Assembly: GCF_016653315.1 (NCBI RefSeq)
Contig: NZ_NHSH01000064.1
Span: 60,206 to 124,205, forward strand
Direction: 5' to 3'
Source of the DNA: Halochromatium roseum
GTDB lineage: Bacteria > Pseudomonadota > Gammaproteobacteria > Chromatiales > Chromatiaceae
DNA length: 64,000 nt
The stretch's first letter is position 1; every line of letters starts with the position of its first letter. Shown here one piece after another: positions 24,760-37,998 of the stretch. The translations under genes were made by a program, and so were the position numbers. The notes beneath the pieces were generated by a model. The model saw only the letters and a list, made by a program, of their open reading frames with translations. It made no database searches and was not told the DNA's origin.

Positions 24760-26744
24760 CGAAGCTTGCAGCAGGACACCCACAGCGCCCAACAACCTCT
24801 CGGCATCCGGATCAAGACCCTAGCATCCAACGGACGTGGATCAGGCTACGCACGCTCGCCATCGCACTCCTAGCCTCGGTCTTAGGCCTCACCCCGGTAG
24901 GCATCACGGCCTCAGGTCTCAACACGGCAACCAGCGCTCAGGACGCGCAAAACCCGTCGCAGGCGTCCTGGGGGCAAGCGCGGCTCGCCCAGCAGGGTTA
25001 TCCGCAGCAGCCTGGTAACCCTTGGACCTTCCGACCCCAGCCCCCGACCAATGCACGCGGCGTTCCACCCGGATCACCCCCTGGCCAACAACCGCCGGCT
25101 GGCTACCCGCAGGCTGGGCCCTGGCAACAGCTGCCACCGGTGTACTGGGGAGCGGGCGCACCCAGCCCCTACCCAGGCGCCTATCCCAATCAGCAGCCTG
25201 GCGGCTACCCAAGCGGCCCCGGCTACAACCCGTATCAGCAGGGCACACGACCAAGCGCTCAGCCGTCTCTGGAGGTCAGCCTGCTCAACAGCCAGCCTTA
25301 CGTACAGCAGCCCGTGCTGGTGCGGCTCGATGTGCTCAGCTCTGGCAATCTCGCCACCGCCTCTCCGGAGCTTGCCGGCTTTGATGCGGTGCTGTTGGAA
25401 GAACTCTCGGGCCCTATCACCAGCGTTCGTGGCAGCGGCCGCGAGCGACAGATCGTTAACAGCTACATGCTGACGCTGATCCCACTGCGCGAAGGATCAC
25501 TTCAGCTCGGTCCGTTCGAGGTCTCCGGCACCCTCGCCGGTGGCGTCCCGTTTTCGGCAGTGGCAGCTGCGCCCAACCGTCTCGAGGTGCGGCCGGTGGT
25601 CGCCTCGGTCCGACCCTGGCTCCCGCTGCAAGCCCTGCAGCTGACGCGCGAGCTTGACCAGAGCACACCGCTCGCCGAAGGCCGGCCCACCACCCTCAGC
25701 TTGCGCCTGCGGGCAACCGGCGGCACGGGCGCTCAGCTGCCCGATCTCGAGCCGATGCTGAGGTCGAACGACTTCCGCGCCTACCGCGAGCAGACGATCA
25801 TCGATACCCGCCTAAACAACGATGGACGCACGCTCGAAGGCATTCGCACCGAGATCTACACCCTGGTGCCCTATTCGGGCGGCCGTCTCCAGCTGCCAGA
25901 GCTTCGTATCAATTGGTGGAATGTAGAAGCCGCCCGGCGCGAGACCTCGAGTGTTCCGATCCGTAACCTCTCCGTTGCTGGCGAGTCTGGCCCGTTCGGA
26001 TTTGGGCGCGGCTCCGGGTGGTCGGGATGGCTCGGCAACGGCACCGATAGAGACGAAGGCCGTCGGAGCGGCCGCGGCAGCGAGGGTTGGCGCTGGTTCT
26101 GGATACCACTGGGCAGCATCATGCTGCTACTGATCGGCTACTGGGCTGGCGTCTGGTACCGCGTCAAGAAACCGGCGTCCAGTGCCAAGGCGAAGAGGGC
26201 GAGCGCGACCTCTCAGCTAGATAGGGGGCACAGGCTCCGCGGCACCAGCGGTGAACTGAGATTCAGACTGAGCGCCGGCTTTAGCAATGGCCTGCGCCGA
26301 CTCGACCCAGGCGCGCTAGTCGCCGCGCTCTGGCTCGCGCTGCGCGGCCGCCTGCACCGGCTGATGCCCGCTAGCCTGCGGGTCTATCGCTGCGCTCTCG
26401 CCGCCGAGCGCGCGGACAGCCCGAGCGAGTGGGCGCTGAGATTTCAGAGTAGCGCCTGCCAGAGCCTGCGCACGCCCAGTCGAGAGCCACTTCCGCGCAT
26501 GGCGGATCGGATCTTGCGTCTCCGCCCAGGGGCCGATGCGGTGCGTGTTCGCGGTCTTATCCAGGAACTCGATCATGCCCTCTACAATGGAGGCAAGCTG
26601 GATATGAAACGCTGGAAGCGGGAGCTACGCCTTGCCCTTCGTCCGGGTTTGGGGGCATTTCGCGGACTGCTCGGCGGGCGGCTGCAGCCCGCGCGGCTGC
26701 CCGCGCTCAACCCCATCTCAAGCGAACACGGGATCAAACGCTAG
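24753..26744 (+). CDS. BatD-family protein
   Basis: A 663-residue membrane protein. It has an N-terminal signal anchor (about 27-48: RLRTLAIALLASVLGLTPVG), a Pro/Gln/Gly/Tyr-rich segment (about 80-165: repeats of PGNPW, PPGQQPPAGYPQ, PGGYPSGPGYNPY), beta-sandwich BatD domains (about 168-410) and one TM (about 447-468: WFWIPLGSIMLLLIGYWAGVWY), then a cytoplasmic tail. AGGAGG precedes the ATG, which lies inside the end of the batC gene. It is the last gene of the operon and its end overlaps the convergent ParS-type gene by 4 nt. Confidence 0.9.
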   Translation: MVAKLAAGHPQRPTTSRHPDQDPSIQRTWIRLRTLAIALLASVLGLTPVGITASGLNTATSAQDAQNPSQASWGQARLAQQGYPQQPGNPWTFRPQPPTNARGVPPGSPPGQQPPAGYPQAGPWQQLPPVYWGAGAPSPYPGAYPNQQPGGYPSGPGYNPYQQGTRPSAQPSLEVSLLNSQPYVQQPVLVRLDVLSSGNLATASPELAGFDAVLLEELSGPITSVRGSGRERQIVNSYMLTLIPLREGSLQLGPFEVSGTLAGGVPFSAVAAAPNRLEVRPVVASVRPWLPLQALQLTRELDQSTPLAEGRPTTLSLRLRATGGTGAQLPDLEPMLRSNDFRAYREQTIIDTRLNNDGRTLEGIRTEIYTLVPYSGGRLQLPELRINWWNVEAARRETSSVPIRNLSVAGESGPFGFGRGSGWSGWLGNGTDRDEGRRSGRGSEGWRWFWIPLGSIMLLLIGYWAGVWYRVKKPASSAKAKRASATSQLDRGHRLRGTSGELRFRLSAGFSNGLRRLDPGALVAALWLALRGRLHRLMPASLRVYRCALAAERADSPSEWALRFQSSACQSLRTPSREPLPRMADRILRLRPGADAVRVRGLIQELDHALYNGGKLDMKRWKRELRLALRPGLGAFRGLLGGRLQPARLPALNPISSEHGIKR

Positions 26745-27160
26745 CCGGCAACCTCATAAGTGGTCTTGGAGCCGGTCAGGTCCCAAGCGAAGGTGCAATC
26801 CAGATGCGAGAGCACCGAGATCAAACCGCTTTCGCCATCCTCGACCATCACGGCAACCGGCGCGCGTTTACCGAACTGCTTATTACCGCGCTTCACCCAC
26901 ATGTCGCGCATCTCCGGATTGCGCGGGAAGTAGGTCTGTAGGGCCTCCTCAATGCGCAGCAGGTAGGATACGCGGCGGTTGACCTCGGCGTTATCAGGAA
27001 ACGGCTCCTCCTCACGAAAGCGCGAGATGTTGCGCACCTTGACGCTCTCGGGGAGTTGCAGCAGCACCATCATGTCGCTTGCCGAGAGGTTCCAGCTCTC
27101 GAGTAGGCTCATGGTGCGCTGGGTCAGCGACAGACGTTCGTCGTGGGTCAGATCAGACAT
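26741..27160 (-). CDS. MbcA/ParS/Xre-type antitoxin-like protein, orphan
   Basis: A 139-residue protein. The N-terminal half has Xre-like helices (RTMSLLESWNLSASDMMVLLQLPESVKVRNISRFR). The C-terminal half has the DUF2384 toxin-binding pattern: RIEEALQTYFPRNPEMRDMWVKRGNKQFGKRAPVAVMVEDGESGLISVLSHL. Members normally pair with a RES-domain (NAD-degrading) toxin, but no such gene is next to it. It is convergent with batD, and their ends overlap. It could be a solitary regulator; the toxin may be lost or elsewhere. Confidence 0.78.
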   Translation of the reverse strand: MSDLTHDERLSLTQRTMSLLESWNLSASDMMVLLQLPESVKVRNISRFREEEPFPDNAEVNRRVSYLLRIEEALQTYFPRNPEMRDMWVKRGNKQFGKRAPVAVMVEDGESGLISVLSHLDCTFAWDLTGSKTTYEVAG

Positions 27161-27488
27161 GGGGATGGACCACCTTAGGTATCAGCAGGTATCAGCAGGT
27201 ATTAGCCGCGACCACCCGGCAGAGGCATCACGGCAACGAGGAACAAGAGGATTGCGGACTGTCGTTGACAGTGAAGGCGAATAACCCAGGTTGCAACCCG
27301 GAAAAGGGATTATCCGATCCCGAGCGCGGCCAGTGAGACGCCACCTACAGGCAAGCTGGCTGACCAACTGGGCACCATCGCCAAAGAACAGATCGCGTCA
27401 TTCGAGCAGCGGTCATGCTGGCGCAAGGGTTAGTATGTCGCGCTCAGCTGTCAGCTCGCCACCATAACCACCGCTAACGGATGTCGCA
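27161..27488. other. Intergenic region upstream of the oxoprolinase-family gene
   Basis: Divergent promoters are expected here. Visible: three 10-bp repeats (aggtatcagc) at 27177-27206 directly upstream of the ParS-type gene, and a palindrome GGTTGCAACC near 27293-27302. No gene is seen. Confidence 0.6.
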
Positions 27489-31403
<3,915 letters not shown>

Positions 31404-31611
31404 AGCGCAGATTGGCTTGATTCGCAGCCCGATGACCAAAGCTGGAGGGCAGGTCGGCTTTTTGAATTCTCGCATGGCGACATCGAAGACATCGACGAAA
31501 GCATCCGAAAAACCGATTGAGCAGGTGGTTTGAGGACGGATGCAACCACCTCAACCCAACCACCTCAACCTTGGTTCTAACACCTTGAACACTCATTCCG
31601 GTCAAACACTG

Positions 31612-32100
31612 ATGATGAAACCGATCATTCTCTTCGCCCTGCTCCTGTTGCCAACGGTCCTCTCTGCTGCGCCACTGTCAGTCGGTGACCCGCTTCCCGC
31701 GCTCAGCCTGGTGGATCAGCATGACAAGCCGCAGACCGTCAGTCCCGAAACACGCCTGATCTTCTTCTCAGCCAGCCGCGATGCAGCCAGCCTGATCGAG
31801 GATGCACTCGCCGGCCAAACCGGCGACAGCCTCGCTGCGGCCGGCATCGTCTACGTTGCCGATATCGACGGCATGCCGCCGGTGGTCTCCAAGCTGGTTG
31901 CATTGCCACAGATGCGCAAGCTGCCCTACCCGATGCTGCTCGGTCATGATGCCGAAGACACGGCCATGATTCCCCGCGAGCGTGGGAAGGTGACGCTGAT
32001 CGAGGCCGAGGACGGGACCGTTACCGCGATTCGAGAGATCGATGATCTCGCGATTCTGAAACAGGCCCTCACCGCGGCCGGCGATGAAAGCCGGCGATGA
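31612..32100 (+). CDS. Exported small protein with a thioredoxin-like look, no CxxC
   Basis: A 162-residue protein with a clear signal peptide (KPIILFALLLLPTVLSAAP). Its sequence (VGDPLPALSLVDQHDKP, LIFFSASRDAASLIEDAL) resembles the start of peroxiredoxin/TlpA folds, but there are no cysteines at all, so a redox role is improbable. Periplasmic. I do not recognise a named family. The ATG at 31612 (or 31615) starts the signal peptide; upstream in-frame sequence is non-conserved-looking. Confidence 0.7.
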   Translation: MMKPIILFALLLLPTVLSAAPLSVGDPLPALSLVDQHDKPQTVSPETRLIFFSASRDAASLIEDALAGQTGDSLAAAGIVYVADIDGMPPVVSKLVALPQMRKLPYPMLLGHDAEDTAMIPRERGKVTLIEAEDGTVTAIREIDDLAILKQALTAAGDESRR

Positions 32101-32154
32101 AGAATAGATCGACCCGTCGAGATCACCCTCGTCAGCGCCTGCGCAATCCTATGC

Positions 32155-33990
32155 TCAGGTGTCCCGCGCCAAGGCCTTCAAGCGTTGCACCATCGCCTCG
32201 AGGCCGTTGCGCCGCGACAGGCTGAGATTCGCATCAAGGCCGATGCGGCTGAAGAAGCCATCCACATCGAACGCTAGAACCGATTCCGCGGACTGTCCAG
32301 AGCAGATCCGCTGCAGCAGCGCGATCAAGCCTCGCACGATCGCCGCATCGCTGTCGGCGAGACATTCGATCACCGCCTTCGAGCCCGGCTTGCGACGAGC
32401 CGCCAAATAAACGGTGCTCTGACAGCCGCGGACGAGGTTTGCGTCGGTCTTGAGCGCGAGCGGCATCGGCGGCAGCCGTTCGCCGAGTTCGATCAGATAG
32501 TCATGCCGCGTGGGCCAGTCCGGCAGCAATGCAAAATCCTCGGCGATGGCGTCGGCGGCGGCCTGCGGGGAATCCGCAGCAGCGGCTGGGTAGGCCGGTT
32601 CGGCGCCCGCGACCTGGTTCAGGTGCATGCCTGCGCCCAGGTTCATGTCTTGGCCTGGAGCAGCGCTCATAGTGGCATCGGGCACCTGCAACCTCGGCGC
32701 GAGATCATCCTGATCAGCCTGCAACCTGCCTGCACGCGCTGCCGCCCGATGACGGTTCTGCTCGAGGATCTCAGCGAGCGCATCGGCGAGTCGATCGACA
32801 TCGTCGCGCGAATTGTAGAGCGCCAGCGACGCCCGAGCGGTCGAGGAAACACCGAGCCGCTCCATCAATGGCTGGCAGCAGTGGTGCCCGGTGCGAACGC
32901 TGATCCCGCGCAGGTCGAGCTGGGTGCCGACATCGAGCGAGGCCATTGGCGGATCGTTCACGACAAACGAGATCACACCGCTCTTGTGCGCCGCCCTGCC
33001 CTTGATCTCGACACCGGGGATCGGCGCGATCCGATCGGTCGCGTAGGCAAGCAACGCCTGCTCATAGACACCGACCTGCTCAAGGTCGAGCGCAGACAGC
33101 CAGTCGATCGCGGCACCGAGCCCAATGGCGCCAGAGATGTTAGGCGTGCCGGCCTCGAAGCGGCTCGGCAGGCCCGCATAGGTTGTACCAGCAAAGCTGA
33201 CCCGCTCGATCATGTCACCACCGCCCTGATACGGAGGCATCGACTCGAGCAGGGCGCGCTTGCCATAGAGCACGCCGATGCCGGTCGGAGCATAGAGCTT
33301 GTGGCCCGAGAAGGCGTAGAAATCGGCATCCAGCGCCTGCACGTCGGTGCGCCCATGGGCGACCCACTGGGCACCGTCAATCAGGGCGAGCGCGCCTGCG
33401 GCGTGTGCCTCGGCGATGATCTCCTGCACCGGGTTGATGGTACCGAGCGCGTTCGAGACATGATTGACGGCAACCATCCGCGTCCGCGGCGAGAGCAAAC
33501 GCCGATAGGCGTCTAGGTCTAGCTCACCGGCGTCATTGATCGGAATCACCTTGATCTGCGCGCCGCTGGCCTCTGCGGCCAACTGCCAGGGGACGATATT
33601 GGAATGGTGCTCCAGGATCGACAGGATGATCTCGTCGCCAGGCTGGAGATTGGCGCGTCCCCAAGCCGCTGCGACCAGGTTGATCGACCCGGTGGTGCCG
33701 CTGGTGAACAGGCACTCAGCAGGCTCTGCAGCGTTGATGAAGCGGGCGACGGTGGCGCGCGCCTCCTCGTAGCGCCGGGTCGCGCCCTGCGAGAGTTGAT
33801 AGACGGCGCGATGGATATTCGCATGCTGGTGGCGCTGATACTCGGCAACCGTCTCGATCACCCTACTCGGCTGCTGGGTACTTGCGGCACTGTCGAGAAA
33901 CACCAGCGACCGGCCGCCAGCCCGGACCTCAAAGAGCGGAAATTCTGCGCGAATCGCGGTGTGATCGATCGGCATCGGTAGTGTCGGCAT
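32155..33990 (-). CDS. SufS cysteine desulfurase fused to SufE
   Basis: A 611-residue bifunctional Fe-S assembly protein. The SufS part (1-~415) has the PLP lysine in FYAFSGHKLY (Lys231) and the active-site cysteine in VRTGHHCCQPLMERL (Cys371, with a second Cys next to it). A ~70-residue low-complexity linker (about 418-485) follows. The SufE part (about 486-611) carries the sulfur-acceptor Cys in LVRGCQSTVYLA (Cys523). SufS passes persulfide sulfur to SufE, so the fusion would tether donor and acceptor. The start MPTLPMPIDHTAIRAEFPLF at 33990 is preferred over 34050. No sufBCD genes are adjacent. Confidence 0.93.
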   Translation of the reverse strand: MPTLPMPIDHTAIRAEFPLFEVRAGGRSLVFLDSAASTQQPSRVIETVAEYQRHQHANIHRAVYQLSQGATRRYEEARATVARFINAAEPAECLFTSGTTGSINLVAAAWGRANLQPGDEIILSILEHHSNIVPWQLAAEASGAQIKVIPINDAGELDLDAYRRLLSPRTRMVAVNHVSNALGTINPVQEIIAEAHAAGALALIDGAQWVAHGRTDVQALDADFYAFSGHKLYAPTGIGVLYGKRALLESMPPYQGGGDMIERVSFAGTTYAGLPSRFEAGTPNISGAIGLGAAIDWLSALDLEQVGVYEQALLAYATDRIAPIPGVEIKGRAAHKSGVISFVVNDPPMASLDVGTQLDLRGISVRTGHHCCQPLMERLGVSSTARASLALYNSRDDVDRLADALAEILEQNRHRAAARAGRLQADQDDLAPRLQVPDATMSAAPGQDMNLGAGMHLNQVAGAEPAYPAAAADSPQAAADAIAEDFALLPDWPTRHDYLIELGERLPPMPLALKTDANLVRGCQSTVYLAARRKPGSKAVIECLADSDAAIVRGLIALLQRICSGQSAESVLAFDVDGFFSRIGLDANLSLSRRNGLEAMVQRLKALARDT

Positions 33991-34101
33991 GCAATGGTCT
34001 CGGGCGTGATGGACAAGCGGTTCGAGCGTGGCGCAGACGGCGCTGATCAAGGCTGGCGCCGGAATGGCTCGAACGGTGCGGGTCGAGCCTGGCTAAGGCA
34101 C

Positions 34102-34134
34102 GACTCAGGCACGGCTCAGGCGCGGCTCAGGCGA
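34102..34134. repeat. Three 11-bp direct repeats (ggctcaggcgc-type)
   Basis: Copies at 34102, 34113 and 34124 (gactcaggcac, ggctcaggcgc, ggctcaggcga). They overlap the 3' end of the diguanylate cyclase gene, whose stop lies in the third copy. Confidence 0.85.
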
Positions 34135-35953
34135 CCTCGGCGGCCGAAGTGTTGTCGTGGATGACGACACGATTCCGCCCGAGCTGCTTCGCTGTGTAGA
34201 GTGAGGCATCGGCGCGCGCCAAGATCGACTCGGGGCTATCGCCCTCCCTAATGCAAGTGACACCAATGCTGACCGTGAGTGCGATCCGATGAGACTCAAA
34301 GGTCCTTGGCTCCGCAGCAACGCAGGCACGGATACGCTCTGCGGTTTGCAGTGCACCCTCGGCGTTGGTTTCGTATAAGAGCGCGGCGAATTCCTCGCCG
34401 CCAAGGCGCGCAAGGAGATCACCGCGTCGCAAACAGCCCTGCGCCAGCGTCGCAAACTGGCACAGCATCGCGTCGCCGGCCGCATGGCCATAGGTGTCGT
34501 TCACGGCCTTGAAGTGGTCGAGATCGAACGCCAACACCGCAACGATCATTCCGTGGCGGCCAAAGTGCGCAATCGCAGCGTCTAAACGTTCAAGGAACAA
34601 ACGCCGGTTTGCGATCTCGGTCAGCCCATCGTAAAAGGCATAATGCTGCAGCAGATCCCGCTGTTGCCGGCGTTCGTCGACATCGATATCGATGCCGCGA
34701 AAACCAACGATCTCCCCGGATGGGTCCCGCATGGGCATGCCGCTGGTGGAGACCCAAAGCCGGCGTCCATTGCAGTCGACGACCTGATTCTCGAACCCAG
34801 CGAGGTAACGGCCTTCGCGGATCATCGCTTGACTCAAGTCGCGCATCTGGTCGCGCCCTTCGGCCGGCATGATGTCCCAAAACGCGCGTCCAATCAGTTC
34901 CTCAGGCCGGTACCCCAGTACTGTCTCGACCGAATCCGAGAGATCGGTGTAATAGCCCTCGTAGTCAATATCCCAGGCATAGCTTCGGCTCTGTTTTGCG
35001 AGCTCCGCGTAGCGCGCCTCAGAGCGCTCGGCACGATCGCGCGCTTCCATCAGCGCCGCATTCAGTTGTTCGAGTAGCGCTGCTTGCTTGCTCGACTGTC
35101 GGTGTCGCCAGCTGAAAAAACCGGCCAGTAGCGCCGACAAAGCCAATACCACCAATGAGGCCCACAACCAGCGCAAATCGGGCGGAGATTCAATCCAAGC
35201 CGCCAGCCAGCGATTCTCGATCTCGCGACGGTCTTCCGCGGTCAGCGTTTGCGTCATGGCCTCGAAGAACGGCAACCACTCTGGGCGATCGTTACGCACA
35301 GCGATCGCTAAGTTCCAGCGATCGGCAAACCGACCGGCCACCTTCAGCTCGTGAAGTTGGGCCTGCTGAATCGCATAGGCCACGGTAGCCAGTGAGTCGA
35401 TCAGCCCGTAGGCCTCACCGCGGCGGACTCGCTGCAGACCCTCGGTGATATTCTCGACCTCGATGAAGCGAATCTGTGGATAGCGCTCTCGAACCAGCTC
35501 GGTGTAAGCGTAGCCCTGCACCGCTGCCAGGGTCTTATCCACAACCTCTTCCAAGCGGTTGACCGAGGGCGCTTCGCTGCGTGTGACCAAGACGAATGGG
35601 TAGCTGACGTAAGACTCGGTGAACAGCCAATGCTCGCTGCGCTCTGGGGTCTTCATGGCCAGGGTCAGCACATCGCACTCGCGCCGCCTGGCCTTCTCGA
35701 GGGACTCCTCCCAAGACCTCGTCGGCACGATCTCAGTCCGCAGCCCGACACGCTCGGTCATGCGCTGCCAATAGTCGGCCGCCATCCCTTGGTGCTGGCC
35801 TCGCTTGTCGAGGTACTCGAAGGGTGCCCAGGCTGGATCGACACAGAGCCGCACCGGACGCTCAGCATCCGGCACGGCGCTTGACCCCATTAGCGGCAGC
35901 GCGACCAGGACCGAGAGGGCCAACAGCAGTAAAGACAAGGCAGATCGATGCAC
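34127..35953 (-). CDS. Diguanylate cyclase with periplasmic SBP_bac_3 sensor, PAS and GGDEF
   Basis: A 608-residue membrane receptor. Signal/TM at about 5-22, periplasmic type-3 solute-binding domain (about 30-255: RLCVDPAWAPFEYLDKRGQHQGMAADYWQRM), TM at about 260-280, PAS (about 310-430) and GGDEF (about 440-600). The active site is GGEEF, preceded by RRGD with the five-residue spacing of the c-di-GMP inhibitory (I) site, so it is probably active and product-inhibited. The start is GTG at 35953. The bound ligand is likely an amino acid-like molecule, by family only. A 413-bp gap with nothing clear lies upstream. Confidence 0.92.
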   Translation of the reverse strand: MHRSALSLLLLALSVLVALPLMGSSAVPDAERPVRLCVDPAWAPFEYLDKRGQHQGMAADYWQRMTERVGLRTEIVPTRSWEESLEKARRRECDVLTLAMKTPERSEHWLFTESYVSYPFVLVTRSEAPSVNRLEEVVDKTLAAVQGYAYTELVRERYPQIRFIEVENITEGLQRVRRGEAYGLIDSLATVAYAIQQAQLHELKVAGRFADRWNLAIAVRNDRPEWLPFFEAMTQTLTAEDRREIENRWLAAWIESPPDLRWLWASLVVLALSALLAGFFSWRHRQSSKQAALLEQLNAALMEARDRAERSEARYAELAKQSRSYAWDIDYEGYYTDLSDSVETVLGYRPEELIGRAFWDIMPAEGRDQMRDLSQAMIREGRYLAGFENQVVDCNGRRLWVSTSGMPMRDPSGEIVGFRGIDIDVDERRQQRDLLQHYAFYDGLTEIANRRLFLERLDAAIAHFGRHGMIVAVLAFDLDHFKAVNDTYGHAAGDAMLCQFATLAQGCLRRGDLLARLGGEEFAALLYETNAEGALQTAERIRACVAAEPRTFESHRIALTVSIGVTCIREGDSPESILARADASLYTAKQLGRNRVVIHDNTSAAEVA

Positions 35954-36367
35954 GGAGCGCTCAACTTAAGTGTTCAACAATCAAACCTAAGGTTGACTGA
36001 AATGCTGAGGAAACAATGCAAAGTTTCTCGCTGCGTCTCCTCACCAAACCGCACGGGTGCGGCGGCTGGTCATCATGACGGCTACGAGGTCGTTGGAGCA
36101 TGCTCGAAGCATAACAGATATTGAGCCTTGGCCCCCTTTACTGGCCAGACCGCACTGCCCCCCCTTTACGAAAAGGGCTGCGGCATTGCACTCGCACGAA
36201 GCAGGCGGCGACCGATGATGAGATCAGGTTTTCTCGGACGAATCCGTCACCTGGCTGTGAATAATGGACCCACGGCCATGGCATAGCCCCTGAGAGAGGC
36301 GTCGCGATACAGCGCAGGGGGTTTTCATGATGCCTTGGCAATACCCAACCATCATGAGTCAAGTTCA
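35954..36367. other. Intergenic region between the diguanylate cyclase and the HAD/UbiA-like gene
   Basis: About 410 bp between divergent genes. Nothing recognisable beyond C- and T-rich tracts (CCCCCTTTACTGG... near 36127 and CCCCCCCTTTACG near 36158, a short near-repeat) and presumably both promoters. Confidence 0.4.
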
Positions 36368-37963
36368 ATGAATAGCCGATTGCGAGCGAGCGAGAGACAA
36401 GAGGCAGAAGGCGCGCTGAATGCTCAATTGCGCAGCGTCGCGAGCGATACTCCGGTGATCCTGGATTTTGACGAGACGCTCTGGCTGCGCAATTCAACCG
36501 AGGTCTATCTCCAGAGCCTGTGGCCAAGACTTCCCGCGGTGCTGATTCTGTTCATGCTGGAATGGCTGCGTCCCTGGTGTTGGCTCACCTCCAACGACGC
36601 GGTCAGCCGCTATCGCGACTGGCTCCGGGTGCTCACGACCACGCTACTGATGCCTTGGAATCTGCTGTTATGGCGGCGCAAGGCCAGACAGCTCGGCCCG
36701 CGCTATGCCAACCGCCGATTGCTGGAAATGCTGGACCAGGGACCCGCCGTGCCCTTGGTCGCGCCCTTGGTCGCGACCTTCGGCCTGCGGCCCATCGTTG
36801 ATCCGCTTCTGCGGGCCATCGATCCACGGCTGCGCCTCTGCGTCGCCGGCGGTTTCTGGTCAGCGTTCAGGTTGCGCCGGCAAGGAAAATGGGCGGCGCT
36901 CCAGCAGGTACTCGGCGAGCAGACTGCTCGGCGTGCACTGTACGTCACCGATAGCGCAGAGGATCAGGATGTACTGAACGCTGTCCGCCACCCGGTACTC
37001 GCACGCTGGCCGGATGCCCGCTATGAGGACGCCTTAGCGCGGGGCTACATTCCTTTTCTTTACAGCAGTCGTGGCAAACGCACCGGCAAGCAATACATCA
37101 GCCAGGTGGTGCTCAAACGCGACGTCATGGTGCTCATTCTTGCGTTCGCCTGGACCCAGCCGAACCCGCTCCTCGCCGCCGCCGCCTTGCTGCTCATGCA
37201 TCTGTCATTCTGGCTGGTGTATGAGATCGGCTATCAGGAGAACGACGTCATTGGTGAACAGCACGAACAAGCGCCGACGCTGGCCAGCGGCTATTCCGAG
37301 ATGCGCGATCGCATGGACCCTACAGCGGCTTGGACCGCCTCTTTATTGATCGCGGCGCCAGGCCTCTTGCTGCTGCTCTACGCCACTGATGCACCGACCT
37401 CTAGCAGCCAGACGCCGCAGGCTCTGATAGCACTGGCGTTCGGCTGGGTCTGCTATTTGATCGCCGCTCGCCAAGCCTTCAGGCTCTACAATCAACGCCA
37501 ACCTGAGTCACGCGGTCTGCTGTACTTGCTGTTACAGCTATTCCGATCGATCGGCTATGCCCTCTTCATACCAGCGACCACCGTCGGTGCGGCTCTCTGT
37601 ATCGCGCACGTTCTGGTCAGTTGGCTGCCCTATCTCGCCTATCGTTACAGCGGGCTGCGACTGGAAACGCCAGATCGGCTGCTGTACATCGTCCATTTCC
37701 TATTCATTGCATTGACCTTGGGGCTGATGTCAAGAGACCTGACCACCTTTCTCACGTCCCAAAGCGCCGCAATCCTGCTCTACTTCGGCTGGCGTGCCCG
37801 CCTGGAAGCGGGGATCTGGCTGCAGCGTGCCGGAAGGATTGATGCTGTGCCAAGAGATGCTGTGCCAAGAGGGGGCGAGCCAGAGCAGTCTCGGGATCGT
37901 TACCAGGAGGCCAATCGCCTGCTTGGGCCCCGGGCAGCCAAGGTCAACGCGACGATCGACTGA
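36368..37963 (+). CDS. HAD phosphatase-like domain fused to a divergent UbiA-type membrane domain
   Basis: A 531-residue protein. The N-terminal HAD domain has motif I as VILDFDETLWL (Asp33, Asp35) and a motif IV-like VTDSAEDQDVL. Then comes a polytopic membrane domain of about eight helices (about 255-500). A loop reads EIGYQENDVIGEQHEQAPTL...SG, which resembles the UbiA Asp-rich motif NDxxDxxxDxxxxPxRPLxSG with the second Asp replaced by Gly and the third by Glu. HAD-UbiA fusions are known among polyprenyl-phosphate transferases. A role in lipid-linked sugar metabolism is inferred. The start at 36368 is favoured over 36335. Confidence 0.72.
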   Translation: MNSRLRASERQEAEGALNAQLRSVASDTPVILDFDETLWLRNSTEVYLQSLWPRLPAVLILFMLEWLRPWCWLTSNDAVSRYRDWLRVLTTTLLMPWNLLLWRRKARQLGPRYANRRLLEMLDQGPAVPLVAPLVATFGLRPIVDPLLRAIDPRLRLCVAGGFWSAFRLRRQGKWAALQQVLGEQTARRALYVTDSAEDQDVLNAVRHPVLARWPDARYEDALARGYIPFLYSSRGKRTGKQYISQVVLKRDVMVLILAFAWTQPNPLLAAAALLLMHLSFWLVYEIGYQENDVIGEQHEQAPTLASGYSEMRDRMDPTAAWTASLLIAAPGLLLLLYATDAPTSSSQTPQALIALAFGWVCYLIAARQAFRLYNQRQPESRGLLYLLLQLFRSIGYALFIPATTVGAALCIAHVLVSWLPYLAYRYSGLRLETPDRLLYIVHFLFIALTLGLMSRDLTTFLTSQSAAILLYFGWRARLEAGIWLQRAGRIDAVPRDAVPRGGEPEQSRDRYQEANRLLGPRAAKVNATID

Positions 37964-37998
37964 CCACCCTGCCGCGGTGGCAGTTCGGTCAATGCCTT

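Noticed and set aside
36280..36340. CTGAGAGAGG near the HAD/UbiA-like gene, reminiscent of a TPP riboswitch
   Set aside because: The second conserved TPP block is absent and the flanking stems do not pair.
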